A stretch of DNA of 64,000 nt. Origin: Roseiarcus sp036489975. Lineage in GTDB: Bacteria > Pseudomonadota > Alphaproteobacteria > Rhizobiales > Beijerinckiaceae. This document shows, one piece after another, positions 16,865 through 27,375 of the stretch. A program made the position numbers and the translations under genes. The DNA is taken from contig DASXES010000140.1 in the NCBI GenBank assembly GCA_036489975.1, forward strand, positions 1 to 64,000, in the 5' to 3' direction. Numbering within the stretch: the first letter of the stretch is position 1; every line of letters begins with the position of its first letter. The notes beneath the pieces are model-generated. The model was given only the letters and a program-made list of their open reading frames with translations. It did not search any database and was not told the origin of the DNA.

Positions 16865-18703
16865 TCAACCCGCGTCTTGCTGCGGGAATTGCGTTTGGGC
16901 GATGTGGGTATAAGTGCGGCCCTGGGCCAGAAGCACGCCGTGCCGGCCGCGCTCGACAATCCGGCCCCGATCGAGAACGCAGATCTCGTCCGCCTTCGCC
17001 ACCGTCGACAGACGGTGGGCGATCACGATGGTGGTGCGGCCCTCACATAGCGTGTTGAGCGCCTTCTGGATCGCCTGTTCCGATTCGGAGTCGAGCGCGG
17101 AGGTCGCCTCGTCGAGCAGGATGATCGGCGCGTCTTTGAGAAAGGCGCGCGCTATCGCGATGCGTTGGCGTTGCCCTCCGGAGAGCTGCATCCCATGCTC
17201 GCCGCACGGGGTGTCGTATCCACGCTCGAAATCCATGATGAAATCATGTGCGTACGCGGCCTTCGCCGCCGCCTCGATCTCCGCTTCGCTCGCGCCGGGC
17301 CGTCCCATCGCTATATTGTCGCGAACGGAGCCTTTGAACAGAAAGTTCTCCTGCGCGACATAGGCGATCTGCTGGCGCAAGGATGCGCGCGTCACGGAGG
17401 CGATGTCGACGTCGTCGATCAGGATCGCGCCCGATTCGATCTCATAGAGGCGCAGAATGAGGCTCATGATGGTCGACTTGCCGCCACCGGAACGGCCGAC
17501 GAGCGCGGTCGTCTTGCCTGCTTGCGCCGTGAAGCTGACTGAATGAAGCACAGGTTCTTCCGGGCGGTAGCCGAATACAACGTCGCGAAATTCGATTTCC
17601 CCCCTCGTGACCCTCAAGATTGACGCATGTCGAGGATCCGATTCGAATTCGCGCAGGTCGAGGAATTTATAAAGCATGTTCACCCCAAATAGCGAGGACG
17701 AGACGTCGACGTGCAGACGGGCGACACGTTTCAGCGGCTCGTAGAGCATGATGACGGAGGTGATGAAGGAAAACATGCTTCCCGGCGGATTGCCGCGAAT
17801 GATCACAGTGTAACCGCTGTAGAGAACGACCGCCGCGATGGCGAACCCGCCGAGGCTTTCCATGATCGGGCTCGTGCGCGAGCTTACCCGCACAAGCTTG
17901 TTCGCTGCTTTCTGGAATCCCGAGATCGCCGCCGCTTGGCGCTGCCGCATGAAATCCTCAAGCGTGAACGCCTTGACGATTCGGATCCCCTGCGCGGTCT
18001 CCTGTAGCGATTCCATCATCTGCAAGGCGCCCTGAAATTCGCTCGCCATGATACCGCGCACGCGGCTGCTGATTTTGCGCACCCCAACTGCCGCGAGCGG
18101 CACGAACATGAGCGCGAAGAATGCGAGTAAGGGATCTTGTGACACCATCACGATAACGAGCCCGACAATCGTGAGCGCGTCGCGCGAAAGCGTCGTGATG
18201 AGCAGGTTGAGAACGTTGCTGGCGGACTGGGCGATGAAGGACTGGGTTCCGATGAATTCCGACGAATGCGATTTGCTGTAGTAGGAGACCTTCAACCTGA
18301 GCATCTGGTCAAAGATGCGCCGCTGGATCTCAGCCACGATCGCATTGGCGATCCGCGACAGCACCACCTGCTGTCCGTAGGTCGCAAGCCCCTTGACCGT
18401 GTAGATGGCGACAATGGCGGCGGTGATTTCCCAGACCGCCTCCATCTTATGGGCGACGAAGATCCTGTCGACGATCTTGCCGATAATCCAAGCCGAGAGC
18501 GAGGTCGTCAGCGCAATGAGCCCCATCATCGCGAAGGCGAATACGTAGCCCTTCCAATGCTTGGGCCCCTGCTCAAGGATCAGCCGGCGCAGGCTTGGGC
18601 TAACGAGAGCGGTCAGGAAAGGTTGGATACGATCGCGGGCCGCTTGCCAGAATGACAAAGAGCCCGTCCTTTCCGCACCAGTCCGTTGAATTTCCGAGCT
18701 CAA
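16865..18703 (-). CDS. MsbA-like ABC exporter (fused permease-ATPase)
   Basis: The 612-residue half-transporter has about six membrane segments in residues 50-330, followed by an ATPase with Walker A GRSGGGKST (403-411), Q-loop YVAQENFLF, signature LSGGQ (507-511) and Walker B IILLDEAT (527-534). This is the lipid A/oligosaccharide flippase architecture (MsbA, ABCB type). It lies immediately upstream of the sugar-nucleotide operon on the same strand, consistent with exporting a lipid-linked glycan. The start is probably TTG at 18703; no strong ribosome site is visible, and the next Met (residue 59) lies inside the first helix. Confidence 0.87.
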   Translation of the reverse strand: MSSEIQRTGAERTGSLSFWQAARDRIQPFLTALVSPSLRRLILEQGPKHWKGYVFAFAMMGLIALTTSLSAWIIGKIVDRIFVAHKMEAVWEITAAIVAIYTVKGLATYGQQVVLSRIANAIVAEIQRRIFDQMLRLKVSYYSKSHSSEFIGTQSFIAQSASNVLNLLITTLSRDALTIVGLVIVMVSQDPLLAFFALMFVPLAAVGVRKISSRVRGIMASEFQGALQMMESLQETAQGIRIVKAFTLEDFMRQRQAAAISGFQKAANKLVRVSSRTSPIMESLGGFAIAAVVLYSGYTVIIRGNPPGSMFSFITSVIMLYEPLKRVARLHVDVSSSLFGVNMLYKFLDLREFESDPRHASILRVTRGEIEFRDVVFGYRPEEPVLHSVSFTAQAGKTTALVGRSGGGKSTIMSLILRLYEIESGAILIDDVDIASVTRASLRQQIAYVAQENFLFKGSVRDNIAMGRPGASEAEIEAAAKAAYAHDFIMDFERGYDTPCGEHGMQLSGGQRQRIAIARAFLKDAPIILLDEATSALDSESEQAIQKALNTLCEGRTTIVIAHRLSTVAKADEICVLDRGRIVERGRHGVLLAQGRTYTHIAQTQFPQQDAG

Positions 18704-19173
18704 TTGAGGCGACCCCGCCTTTTTTCCGGCGCCTTCCTTACCACTGCGCGCCCGATTTAGGAAACGACGCTCAGGAGGCTAGCGTCGGCAATGCGACCAC
18801 GGGCGGCTGCTCCCGTCGCGCTCTTCCGGCCCAAAGTCGTCGCTCCCTGCCAAAGGGCGCGACCGGCAGATCGGCCCAGCTGAGTTGACCGACGTCCTAT
18901 CAGGTTCTCTGGCCCTTTCAAGCGCAGCGCCGTCAGTGGGGTTGAGGCCGGCCGCCTATTTCGATGATTCCTGGCGGCGCGGCGTCGCGGCCGGCCCCGG
19001 GCGGAAGAGCACGCTCGCCGGCGCCCGTCGGATTGCGCCTTGCGCAGCGCCGGTCAGTCTGAAGGGAAGGTTTCCTAGCGTTTCTATTGCCTCGGTCCGC
19101 CCGACGGGCCACACTCGACCGAATCGGGCCGCCAAAAAAAGCCCACGCGGGAGCGCCACCCAGGGAGAACGGA
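18704..19173. other. Divergent intergenic region, 470 bases
   Basis: The region lies between the exporter and the binding-protein gene, which point away from each other, so it should contain both promoters. It is GC-rich. Overlapping open frames are short, compositionally ordinary and lack ribosome sites. No clear sigma-70 hexamers, inverted repeats or RNA gene were found. The last 15 bases carry the AGGGAG ribosome site of the downstream gene. Confidence 0.6.
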
Positions 19174-20403
19174 ATGACCACGTCGCAAAGGCCGGATCGG
19201 CGGCATGTCCTGATCGGAGGCGCGGCCACCCTGGCGCTGGCCCCGAGCGCCCTCCGCGCGCAAATTGCACGTCCGCTCAAGATTGGCGTTCTGAACGACA
19301 TGTCAAGCGTTTACGCCGACTACCAGGGTGTCGGCTCGGTCATCGCCGCGCAGCTCGCGGTGGACGACTTCTCGAAGCCCCTCGGCGTGCCAGTCGAGAT
19401 CATTTCCGCCGATCACCAGAACAAGCCCGACGTGGGGTCAGCGATCGCACGCCAGTGGTTCGATTCCGACCATGTCGATGTCATCATGGACTTGCCGAAT
19501 TCCGCGGTCGCGCTGGCCGTTATCGCGGTCGCGCAGGAGAAGAACAAGGCGGTCATCGGCTCGGGCGCCGGGTCCTCGGTGATGACCGGACCGAAATGCT
19601 CCCGCAACTTCGTTCACTGGACCTTCGACACCTATGCGCTGGGGAGAGGCCTAGGCAAAGCCCTGACCAAAGCTGGCGCGAAGAGCTGGTTTTTCATCAC
19701 CGCCGACTATGCCTTCGGCAAGGACCTCGAAGCCAATTGCGCCGCCGCGGTTCAGGCCGCGGGCGGCAAAGTGTTGGGGTCAGTGCGCCATCCGCTCAAC
19801 ACCTCCGATTTCTCGTCCTTCGTCCTGCAGGCGCAGAATTCCGGCGCCGACACGGTGGGTCTCGCCAATGCTGGCGGAGACCTCAACAATTGCATCAAGC
19901 AGGCGCATGAATTCGGCCTTGGCGCGAAGCAGCGTCTCGCCGGCCTCATCCTCAACATCACCAACATCCCCTCGCTCGGGCTCGATGTCGTCGACGGGGC
20001 GACCATCTGCACCGGCTTCTACTGGGACGCGAACGAGGGAACGCGCGCCTTCGCCAAGCGGTTTCAGGCGGCTCATCCCAAGAAAATGATGCCCAACGAC
20101 ATGCATGCGGGCATGTATGCGGGAACCGAACATCTCATGAAAGCGATGGCGCGGGTCGGAAGCGCCGACGACGGCGTCAAGCTCGTCGACGCGATGAAGG
20201 CGATCCCGACCGACGATCCGCTGTTCGGCAAGGGAATCATCCGCGTCGACGGCCGCAAGCTTCATCCCATGTACCTCTACAAGGCGAAGACGCCCGCCGA
20301 GTCAAAGTACGATTGGGACTACTTTCAGCTCGTCTCGACGATCAAGCCGGAAGACGCCTTTCGCCCGCTGGACAAGGGCGGCTGTCCGTTCGTGAAAACG
20401 TAA
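19174..20403 (+). CDS. ABC transporter substrate-binding protein, branched-chain amino acid (LivJ) type
   Basis: The 409-residue periplasmic protein has an N-terminal DRRHVLIGGAATLALAPSALRAQ signal with a twin arginine, so Tat export is possible. The mature part (KIGVLNDMSSVYADYQGVGS, then SADHQNKPDVGSAIARQW, GTEHLMKAM) is the Peripla_BP_6 fold of Liv-type receptors. The ATG at 19174 follows AGGGAGAACGGA. No permease or ATPase genes accompany it, so it is an orphan receptor that must work with components elsewhere. Ligands of this family range from amino acids to amides, aromatic acids and urea. Confidence 0.85.
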   Translation: MTTSQRPDRRHVLIGGAATLALAPSALRAQIARPLKIGVLNDMSSVYADYQGVGSVIAAQLAVDDFSKPLGVPVEIISADHQNKPDVGSAIARQWFDSDHVDVIMDLPNSAVALAVIAVAQEKNKAVIGSGAGSSVMTGPKCSRNFVHWTFDTYALGRGLGKALTKAGAKSWFFITADYAFGKDLEANCAAAVQAAGGKVLGSVRHPLNTSDFSSFVLQAQNSGADTVGLANAGGDLNNCIKQAHEFGLGAKQRLAGLILNITNIPSLGLDVVDGATICTGFYWDANEGTRAFAKRFQAAHPKKMMPNDMHAGMYAGTEHLMKAMARVGSADDGVKLVDAMKAIPTDDPLFGKGIIRVDGRKLHPMYLYKAKTPAESKYDWDYFQLVSTIKPEDAFRPLDKGGCPFVKT

Positions 20404-20437
20404 GAGCCCGCCCCGACGTTTGGCGGACCGGTTCTGC

Positions 20438-21147
20438 TCAGGCCTGCTTGGCGCTGAACACAGTGAGGCGATCGGCCGCGCGGCGCAGCACAGCGCGAAT
20501 GGGCATCGCCTCCTCCGGTCCGGGCTCGAGCGCCTTGGCGAAGATGGCGAGCTTGTTCTCGCCCTCGATCTCGAGCGCGATCGCTCTTGCGCGCAGGAGG
20601 ACGCGACCGGTGAGAGTGAGGCGCGGCTCGGGCGCGTCCGCCGCAACCATCGGCGCGACGAGCTGCCGTGCGCCCGGATCGATCGCTTCGGCGAGCCCTT
20701 TGCCTCCGGGAAACCACGAAGCGGTGTGTCCGTCGTCGCCCATGCCTAGAATCACGACGTCGGCCGGCGACGGCAGATTGGCGATGCGCGCGCTTGCGGC
20801 CGCGAGCTCACGATCCGGCGGCAGGCGAACGTCGGCGAGCGGCGTGAAGCTAGCTGCCTGGGCTTTGTTCTGAAGCAGCTTTTCGCGCACCAGTCGGGCG
20901 TTGGACCGCGGACTATCGTCCGCCACCCGCCGCTCGTCGGCAAGCGTGACCGCAACTCTCGGCCAATCAAGATCGAAGTTCGAGAGGATCTCGAAGAACC
21001 GGGCCGGCGACTTGCCGCCGGAGACGATGAGAAGCGCCGCGCCTCGCGCCGCGATCGCCTCACGCAGACGGTCCGCCGTCCAGTCCGCCAGCCCACGAGC
21101 CAGCTCTTCGCCGTTGGCGAATTCGCTGCGTTGAAAATCGGTCTTAA

Positions 21148-21151
<4 letters not shown>
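20438..21151 (-). CDS. pgl: 6-phosphogluconolactonase
   Basis: The 237-residue enzyme hydrolyses 6-phosphogluconolactone to 6-phosphogluconate. It has the SugarP_isomerase fold with LIVSGGKSPARFFEIL, VTLADERRV, SNARLVREKLL and VILGMGDDGHTASWFPG, which carry the expected active-site residues of DevB-type lactonases. The ATG at 21151 overlaps the zwf stop (ATGA), confirming an operon and excluding the longer frame from 21217. It is convergent with the binding-protein gene; only 34 bases separate them. Confidence 0.93.
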
Positions 21152-22623
<1,472 letters not shown>

Positions 22624-22735
22624 AACGCCTCTGCTCGGTGGTTGAAAAAAGGCGTCGCTCGCGGCGCGCTTACGCCGAGTCCTTACCGGTCAACGCGCTC
22701 CGAGCCAAGCTCGCGCGATGCGCGAGCCCTTTGTC

Positions 22736-24022
22736 TCAGCTTGCCTGGCCCATTGCATCCTTGAACAGAACTTCTCGATCGCGAGCGAACAGCTTGATGA
22801 GCGGCAACGCGGCGCCGCCGATCGAGCTCGCGTCGGCCCCAACCGAACCCGAGACAATGTCGACATCGCTCAGACCGCGCCGATCGAGGCCGGCGAAGAT
22901 TTGCGCCGTGCGAGCGGTCAAACGCTCGCGCACCATAGCAGGCATGGCACCGTCGATCACCATCGCCTCGAAGTCGATGACGGAGGTCGCCGATACCGTT
23001 GCGTAGGCCAGTGCGGACGCCGCATTTTCAATCCAGCCGTCGAGTTCCGACCCGAACTCGGCCCATGATTCAGGCGTTGCCCAGATCGACGAGGCGTCGA
23101 CTCCCGCAGCCTCCAGTCGGCGCCCAAGTTGATAAAGCGAAGCGCACGCGATCAGTTGCGGCGTTACGCCACCATCGCTCTTCACCATGATCGGCATCGA
23201 TCCGAGCGCGGCGGCGTTGCCGGTGCGTCCCGGACGCAGAGCGCCATCGAGCACCAGCCCGCCGCCGAGAAACTCGCCGATGAAAAAATAAAGGAAGTCG
23301 CGATAGCGCCAGCAATGGCCGAAGAAGAACTCGGCCGCGCAAGCGGCCGTCGCATCGTTGCACAGCGTCGTCGGATAGGGGCTGGCGGCGGCGATTTCGC
23401 CTTCCACGTCGAAATTGCGCCACGCGTCCATTGCGCCCGGCGGCACGGCGATCTCTGATTCCCAGTTCCACAACTGGAACGGCGTGGCGACGCCAAGACC
23501 GACGATTCGTCGCTTCTGAAAGACGAGAAGAGAATTCGCCAGCAACGGCAGAGAATCTCGAACAAAGTCGACGATCATGGCCGGCGTTGGAAACGCGTAG
23601 GGGCGGTGGGCGCGCTGGCGAATAACGCCACGAAAATCGATCAGGACCAGATCGCACCCGCGCCGCCCGATTTTGAGCCCGAACGAATAAGCGCCTTCCG
23701 GATCGATCGACATGGGGATCGTTGGCTGTCCAACTCTGCCGCGAAGCGGAGCCTCGCGCTTCAAAAGCCCATCTGATTGCAGCCGGTTCATCGTCGCGGA
23801 GGTCGACTGCACCGAAAGCCCCGTCAGCCGCGCGACTTCGATCTTGGACAGCGGACCGAAGCGGCGCACGAGTGACAGCAATAGCCTCTCATTGTAGAGC
23901 CGGACGCCCGCCTGATTCGCTCCCCCGGTCTTCGTCGCCGCAAGCGGGGAAGCGAGCGCCACGTCACCACTCTCGACCTCAAGCGCCGCGTACGCGCTCG
24001 AGGCGCCATGCGCCTCCTTCAT
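22736..24022 (-). CDS. ROK-family transcriptional regulator
   Basis: The 428-residue protein has an N-terminal winged helix (LLSLVRRFGPLSKIEVARLTGLSVQSTSATMNRLQSDGLL, about 47-87) and a ROK/actin-like sugar-binding domain from about residue 105. In the sugar domain the 'GLGVATPFQLWNW' and 'FIGEFLGGGLVLDGALRPGRTGNAAALG' segments correspond to ROK signature regions, although the canonical zinc CxCGxxGC motif is absent. It is divergent from frcBCA with a palindromic site between, so it probably represses that operon until a sugar or sugar phosphate binds. zwf-pgl follow on the same strand and could be co-regulated. Confidence 0.87.
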   Translation of the reverse strand: MKEAHGASSAYAALEVESGDVALASPLAATKTGGANQAGVRLYNERLLLSLVRRFGPLSKIEVARLTGLSVQSTSATMNRLQSDGLLKREAPLRGRVGQPTIPMSIDPEGAYSFGLKIGRRGCDLVLIDFRGVIRQRAHRPYAFPTPAMIVDFVRDSLPLLANSLLVFQKRRIVGLGVATPFQLWNWESEIAVPPGAMDAWRNFDVEGEIAAASPYPTTLCNDATAACAAEFFFGHCWRYRDFLYFFIGEFLGGGLVLDGALRPGRTGNAAALGSMPIMVKSDGGVTPQLIACASLYQLGRRLEAAGVDASSIWATPESWAEFGSELDGWIENAASALAYATVSATSVIDFEAMVIDGAMPAMVRERLTARTAQIFAGLDRRGLSDVDIVSGSVGADASSIGGAALPLIKLFARDREVLFKDAMGQAS

Positions 24023-24057
24023 CCCCGCCTCTACTTTTGCGTGTACGGCTTAGGCAT

Positions 24058-24086
24058 ATCATTGTGCCGGACGCAGCGTCTGTCAA
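24058..24086 (-). promoter_or_regulatory. Promoter of the ROK gene
   Basis: On the minus strand a perfect TTGACA (24086-24081) is followed after 17 bases by AATGAT (24063-24058, four of six matches to TATAAT). The predicted transcript would start about 29 bases before the ROK ATG. Confidence 0.55.
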
Positions 24087-24108
24087 CGATTATTCAACCG
24101 GGTATAAT
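24080..24108 (+). promoter_or_regulatory. Promoter of frcBCA
   Basis: CTGTCA (24080-24085, four of six matches to TTGACA) and a perfect TATAAT (24103-24108) are 17 bases apart. The -35 overlaps the -35 of the opposite ROK promoter, and the -10 lies inside the palindromic operator. A second possible -35, TTGACT at 24114, has no good -10. Confidence 0.55.
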
Positions 24109-24112
24109 TATC
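24088..24112. promoter_or_regulatory. Palindromic operator, probable ROK regulator site
   Basis: The 25-base site centred at 24100 reads GATnATTnnACC-n-GGTnnAATnATC, with nine of twelve symmetric pairs complementary. It covers the frc -10 element and ends two bases from the ROK -35. This geometry allows one bound regulator to block frcBCA and also affect its own gene. Confidence 0.5.
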
Positions 24113-24244
24113 CTTGACTTGCGGCGAAAAGTTTGCCCTAAAGCAAATACGACGGCGCGAGAATAGTCGCAGCAGGGCTTGGGCGTCGGTCCGGCCCCTG
24201 GGATCACGATCGACGTCGCCGTCTCGATTCACTGGGAGGAACCT

Positions 24245-25255
24245 GTGTCCAAGATTTCTGGATTGTTCGTATCTGTCGGCGTCGCTGCGCTGTCTCTTGC
24301 GCTTGCAGGCGCGCCAGCCCATGCCGGCGATATTGTCGGCCTGGTCACCAAGACCAACACCAATCCCTTCTTCGTCAAAATGAAGGAAGGCTTCGACAAA
24401 AAAGCCAAGGAGCTGGGGCTCACGCCTCAAGCCTTTGCCGGCAAGTTCGACGGCGACAACGACGGCGAAGTGAGAGCAATCGAGCAGTTGATCGCCGCGG
24501 GCGCCAAAGGCATTTTGCTCGTGCCGAGCGATTCGACCGCGATCGTGCCAACCGTAAAGAAGGCGCGCGATGCCGGCATTCTTGTGATCACGCTCGACAC
24601 GCCGCTCGACCCGGCCAACGCCGCTGACGCGCTGTTCGCCACCGACAATTACAAGGCGGGCCAGCTTATTGGCCAATGGGCCAAGGGCACGCTCGGCGAT
24701 AAGGCCACCAGCGCCAAGATCGCGACTCTCGACCTCACCCCCAACGAACCCACGGTCGACTATCTGCGTCACAACGGCTTCCTCGATGGCTTCGGCATCG
24801 CGGTGAAGGACAAGAAGCACTACGCCACCAGCGACAGCCCGCAGATCGTAGGCTCCGACGTGACCAAGGGTGCGACTGAAGGCGGCCGCCAGGCGATGGA
24901 GAACATCCTCCAGAAGACTGACCACATCGATCTCGTTTACGCGATCAACGAGCCTGCCGCCTATGGCGGTTACGCGGCGCTTAAGGCCGCAGGCAAGGAG
25001 AAGGGCGTGCTGTTCGTCGCTGTCGACGGCGGCTGCCAGGGCGTCAAGTGGGTGAAGGATGGCATCCTCGGCGCGACCTCTCAGCAATATCCGCTTCTGA
25101 TGGCGGCGGACGGGGTCGAGGCCGTGGCGGACTTCATCAAGACCGGAAAAAAGCCGGAAAGCAAGGACACGGGCGAGAGGCTTGTGACCGACCATCCGGT
25201 TCCGGGTGTTCCTTCGATCACTTCCGAGGAGGCGCTGAAGATCTGCTGGGGTTGA
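24245..25255 (+). CDS. frcB: Sugar ABC transporter substrate-binding protein (FrcB-like)
   Basis: The GTG at 24245 is preceded by GGGAGGA, giving 336 residues. A Sec signal peptide (LFVSVGVAALSLALAGAPAHAG) precedes a Peripla_BP_4 ribose/fructose-type receptor with VGLVTKTNTNPFFVKMKEGF at the mature N-terminus, GILLVPSDSTAIVPTV and LVYAINEPAAYGGYAAL. It leads the frcB-frcC-frcA operon. The ATPase and permease match the rhizobial fructose importer most closely, so fructose (possibly also ribose or mannose) is the probable ligand. Confidence 0.85.
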   Translation: MSKISGLFVSVGVAALSLALAGAPAHAGDIVGLVTKTNTNPFFVKMKEGFDKKAKELGLTPQAFAGKFDGDNDGEVRAIEQLIAAGAKGILLVPSDSTAIVPTVKKARDAGILVITLDTPLDPANAADALFATDNYKAGQLIGQWAKGTLGDKATSAKIATLDLTPNEPTVDYLRHNGFLDGFGIAVKDKKHYATSDSPQIVGSDVTKGATEGGRQAMENILQKTDHIDLVYAINEPAAYGGYAALKAAGKEKGVLFVAVDGGCQGVKWVKDGILGATSQQYPLLMAADGVEAVADFIKTGKKPESKDTGERLVTDHPVPGVPSITSEEALKICWG

Positions 25256-25297
25256 TTTCCCCCGGCGTTTGGAGCTTAATCCTCTGAAATAAAAAAA

Positions 25298-25324
25298 GGA
25301 TCCGTCGGGTTCCACCGCGGATCC
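25298..25324 (+). terminator. Stem-loop between frcB and frcC
   Basis: GGATCCG (25298-25304) pairs with CGGATCC (25318-25324). The right arm is followed by an A-run and the left arm is preceded by one. It lies 43 bases after the frcB stop and 37 before frcC. It may stabilise frcB mRNA or partly terminate, so that the binding protein is made in excess. Confidence 0.5.
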
Positions 25325-25361
25325 AAAAAAACAAAGGCGACCGGAAACGAGCGAGGAAGCG

Positions 25362-26441
25362 ATGAGCGAAGCGACTGGTCGCCATACGCCGCAGGAGTTC
25401 GAGAAGGTCCTCAGCGGCGCGACCGCCTCGGTCGCTTCGTTCGACGAGGATCGTCTCTCCCTTCTCCAGCGCACGCAGCGGTTCCTCCACGCCTATCCAA
25501 CGGTTGTGCCGTTCGTCGTGCTGCTGCTCGGCGTGCTCCTGGGCGTCATTGTCAATCCCTCGCGGTTCACGGCCGCCAGCAATCTCTCGACCATCCTCAC
25601 CCAGGTGATGGTGATCGGCATCGTGGGCGTCGGCCAAACCCTCGTCATCCTCACCGCCGGCATCGATCTCTCGATCGGCGTCATCATGGTCATTTCCTCG
25701 GTGGTGATGGGGCGCCTCGCCGTCTACGGCGGCGTTCCGACGCTGATCGCCTTTCCGATCGGGCTCGCGGTCGGCGCGCTCTTCGGTCTTCTCAACGGCG
25801 CCTTGATCACGCGACTCAAGATGCCGCCGTTCATCGTCACCCTCGGCACCCTCAGCATCATCGGGGCGCTTAACACCTACTATTCGCAGAGCGAAACGAT
25901 CGGCATGCAGGACATCCAGGACAAGGCCTGGTTCCTGCAGATCATGGGCAATCAGATCGCGATCGGCGGCGCCCGGATCATGTGGGGCACGTTTCTGATG
26001 CTCGCGGTCGCGGCGGTCGTCTGGTACATCCTCAACCGCACCGCCTTCGGCCGTCATATCCACGCCACCGGTGACGACCTGGAGGCGGCACGGCTCGCCG
26101 GCATCAATACGGACCGCATTCTGCTTAGCGTCTACGTGCTCGCGGGCCTCATCGCCGGGGTCGCCGGCTGGGCCCTGATCGGCCGGGTCGGCGCGATCAG
26201 CCCGACCGCCGGCGAGAACGCCAACCTCGACAGCATCACCGCGGTGGTCATCGGCGGCACCAGCCTCTTCGGCGGCCGCGGTTCGATCGTGGGCACGGTG
26301 ATCGGGGCCCTGATCGTCGGCGTGTTCCGCTCTGCGGTATCGCTCGCCGGCCTGGACGTATTGTGGCAGGAGTTCGCCATCGGCGTTCTGATCATCATCG
26401 CCGTCGCGCTCGACCAGTGGATCCGGAGGGTGTCGAAATGA
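25362..26441 (+). CDS. frcC: Sugar ABC transporter permease (FrcC-like)
   Basis: The 359-residue inner-membrane protein of the RbsC/AraH family has about ten hydrophobic segments after a roughly 45-residue charged cytoplasmic N-terminus. Typical wording includes GVGQTLVILTAGIDLSIGV, KMPPFIVTLGTLSI, GRHIHATGDDLEAARLAGIN (the EAA-like loop contacting the ATPase) and VVIGGTSLFGGRGSIVGT. Length and N-terminal extension match the rhizobial FrcC. It overlaps frcA by four bases (ATGA). Confidence 0.88.
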   Translation: MSEATGRHTPQEFEKVLSGATASVASFDEDRLSLLQRTQRFLHAYPTVVPFVVLLLGVLLGVIVNPSRFTAASNLSTILTQVMVIGIVGVGQTLVILTAGIDLSIGVIMVISSVVMGRLAVYGGVPTLIAFPIGLAVGALFGLLNGALITRLKMPPFIVTLGTLSIIGALNTYYSQSETIGMQDIQDKAWFLQIMGNQIAIGGARIMWGTFLMLAVAAVVWYILNRTAFGRHIHATGDDLEAARLAGINTDRILLSVYVLAGLIAGVAGWALIGRVGAISPTAGENANLDSITAVVIGGTSLFGGRGSIVGTVIGALIVGVFRSAVSLAGLDVLWQEFAIGVLIIIAVALDQWIRRVSK

Positions 26442-27220
26442 GCGTCGAACCGGCCCTCATGGCGCGCGGCCTCGTCAAGCGCTACGGGCGCGTCACCGCG
26501 CTCGACCACGCCGACTTCGATCTTTTCCCGGGCGAGATTCTGGCGGTGATCGGCGACAACGGCGCGGGGAAATCCTCGCTGATCAAGGCGCTGTGCGGCG
26601 CGGTGATCCCCGACTCCGGCGAAATCCGCCTCGGCGGCGAGGTCGTGCGCTTCCAGTCGCCGATCGACGCGCGCGAGGCGGGCATCGAGACCGTCTATCA
26701 GACGCTTGCGCTTTCGCCGGCTTTGTCGATCGCCGACAACATGTTTCTCGGCCGGGAGCCGCGCGCTCCGGGGGTGCTGGGGCAATGGTTCCGCGCGACC
26801 GATCGCGCCCGCATGGCGAAATTCGCGCGCGAGAAGCTGAACGAGCTTGGCCTCATGACGATCCAGAACATCCACCAGCCGGTGGAGACTTTGTCCGGCG
26901 GCCAGCGCCAGGGCGTCGCGGTCGCCCGCGCCGCGGCTTTCGCCAAGCGCGTCGTGATCATGGACGAGCCGACGGCGGCGCTCGGCGTCAAGGAGTCGCG
27001 CCGCGTGCTCGAACTCATTCTCGACGTGAAAAAGCGTGGGCTGCCGATCATCCTCATCTCGCACAATATGCCGCATGTGTTCGAAGTCGCCGACCGCATT
27101 CACATCCATCGCCTGGGCCGCCGCCTGACCGTCGTCGACCCAAAGATGGTGACGATGTCGGACGCGGTCGCTATGATGACCGGAGCCATGGCCCCCCCGG
27201 TCGAGGCAGAGGCGGCCTGA
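26438..27220 (+). CDS. frcA: Sugar ABC transporter ATP-binding protein (FrcA-like)
   Basis: The 260-residue single-domain ATPase has Walker A GDNGAGKSS (39-47), the signature LSGGQ (152-156), Walker B VVIMDEP (172-178) and the H-loop LISHNMPHVFEVADRIHIHRLGRR. The single nucleotide-binding domain, unlike the doubled RbsA type, and overall wording agree with FrcA of the rhizobial fructose system. The ATG at 26438 overlaps the frcC stop. No fructokinase gene (frcK) follows; two dehydrogenase genes come next instead. Confidence 0.9.
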   Translation: MSVEPALMARGLVKRYGRVTALDHADFDLFPGEILAVIGDNGAGKSSLIKALCGAVIPDSGEIRLGGEVVRFQSPIDAREAGIETVYQTLALSPALSIADNMFLGREPRAPGVLGQWFRATDRARMAKFAREKLNELGLMTIQNIHQPVETLSGGQRQGVAVARAAAFAKRVVIMDEPTAALGVKESRRVLELILDVKKRGLPIILISHNMPHVFEVADRIHIHRLGRRLTVVDPKMVTMSDAVAMMTGAMAPPVEAEAA

Positions 27221-27375
27221 CGGCAGCTCTCGCGCGCCAGGGCCGCTGATCGCGCTTCACACGGCGGCGGCGTTCACGAAACAGCGATTTGCACGCATCG
27301 TATGCGCGCGGTTGAATGAGCGCCTTCACAAGGCCGCGGCGCGACGCGGCGCTTTTCACAAGGGACTGATCTTTC

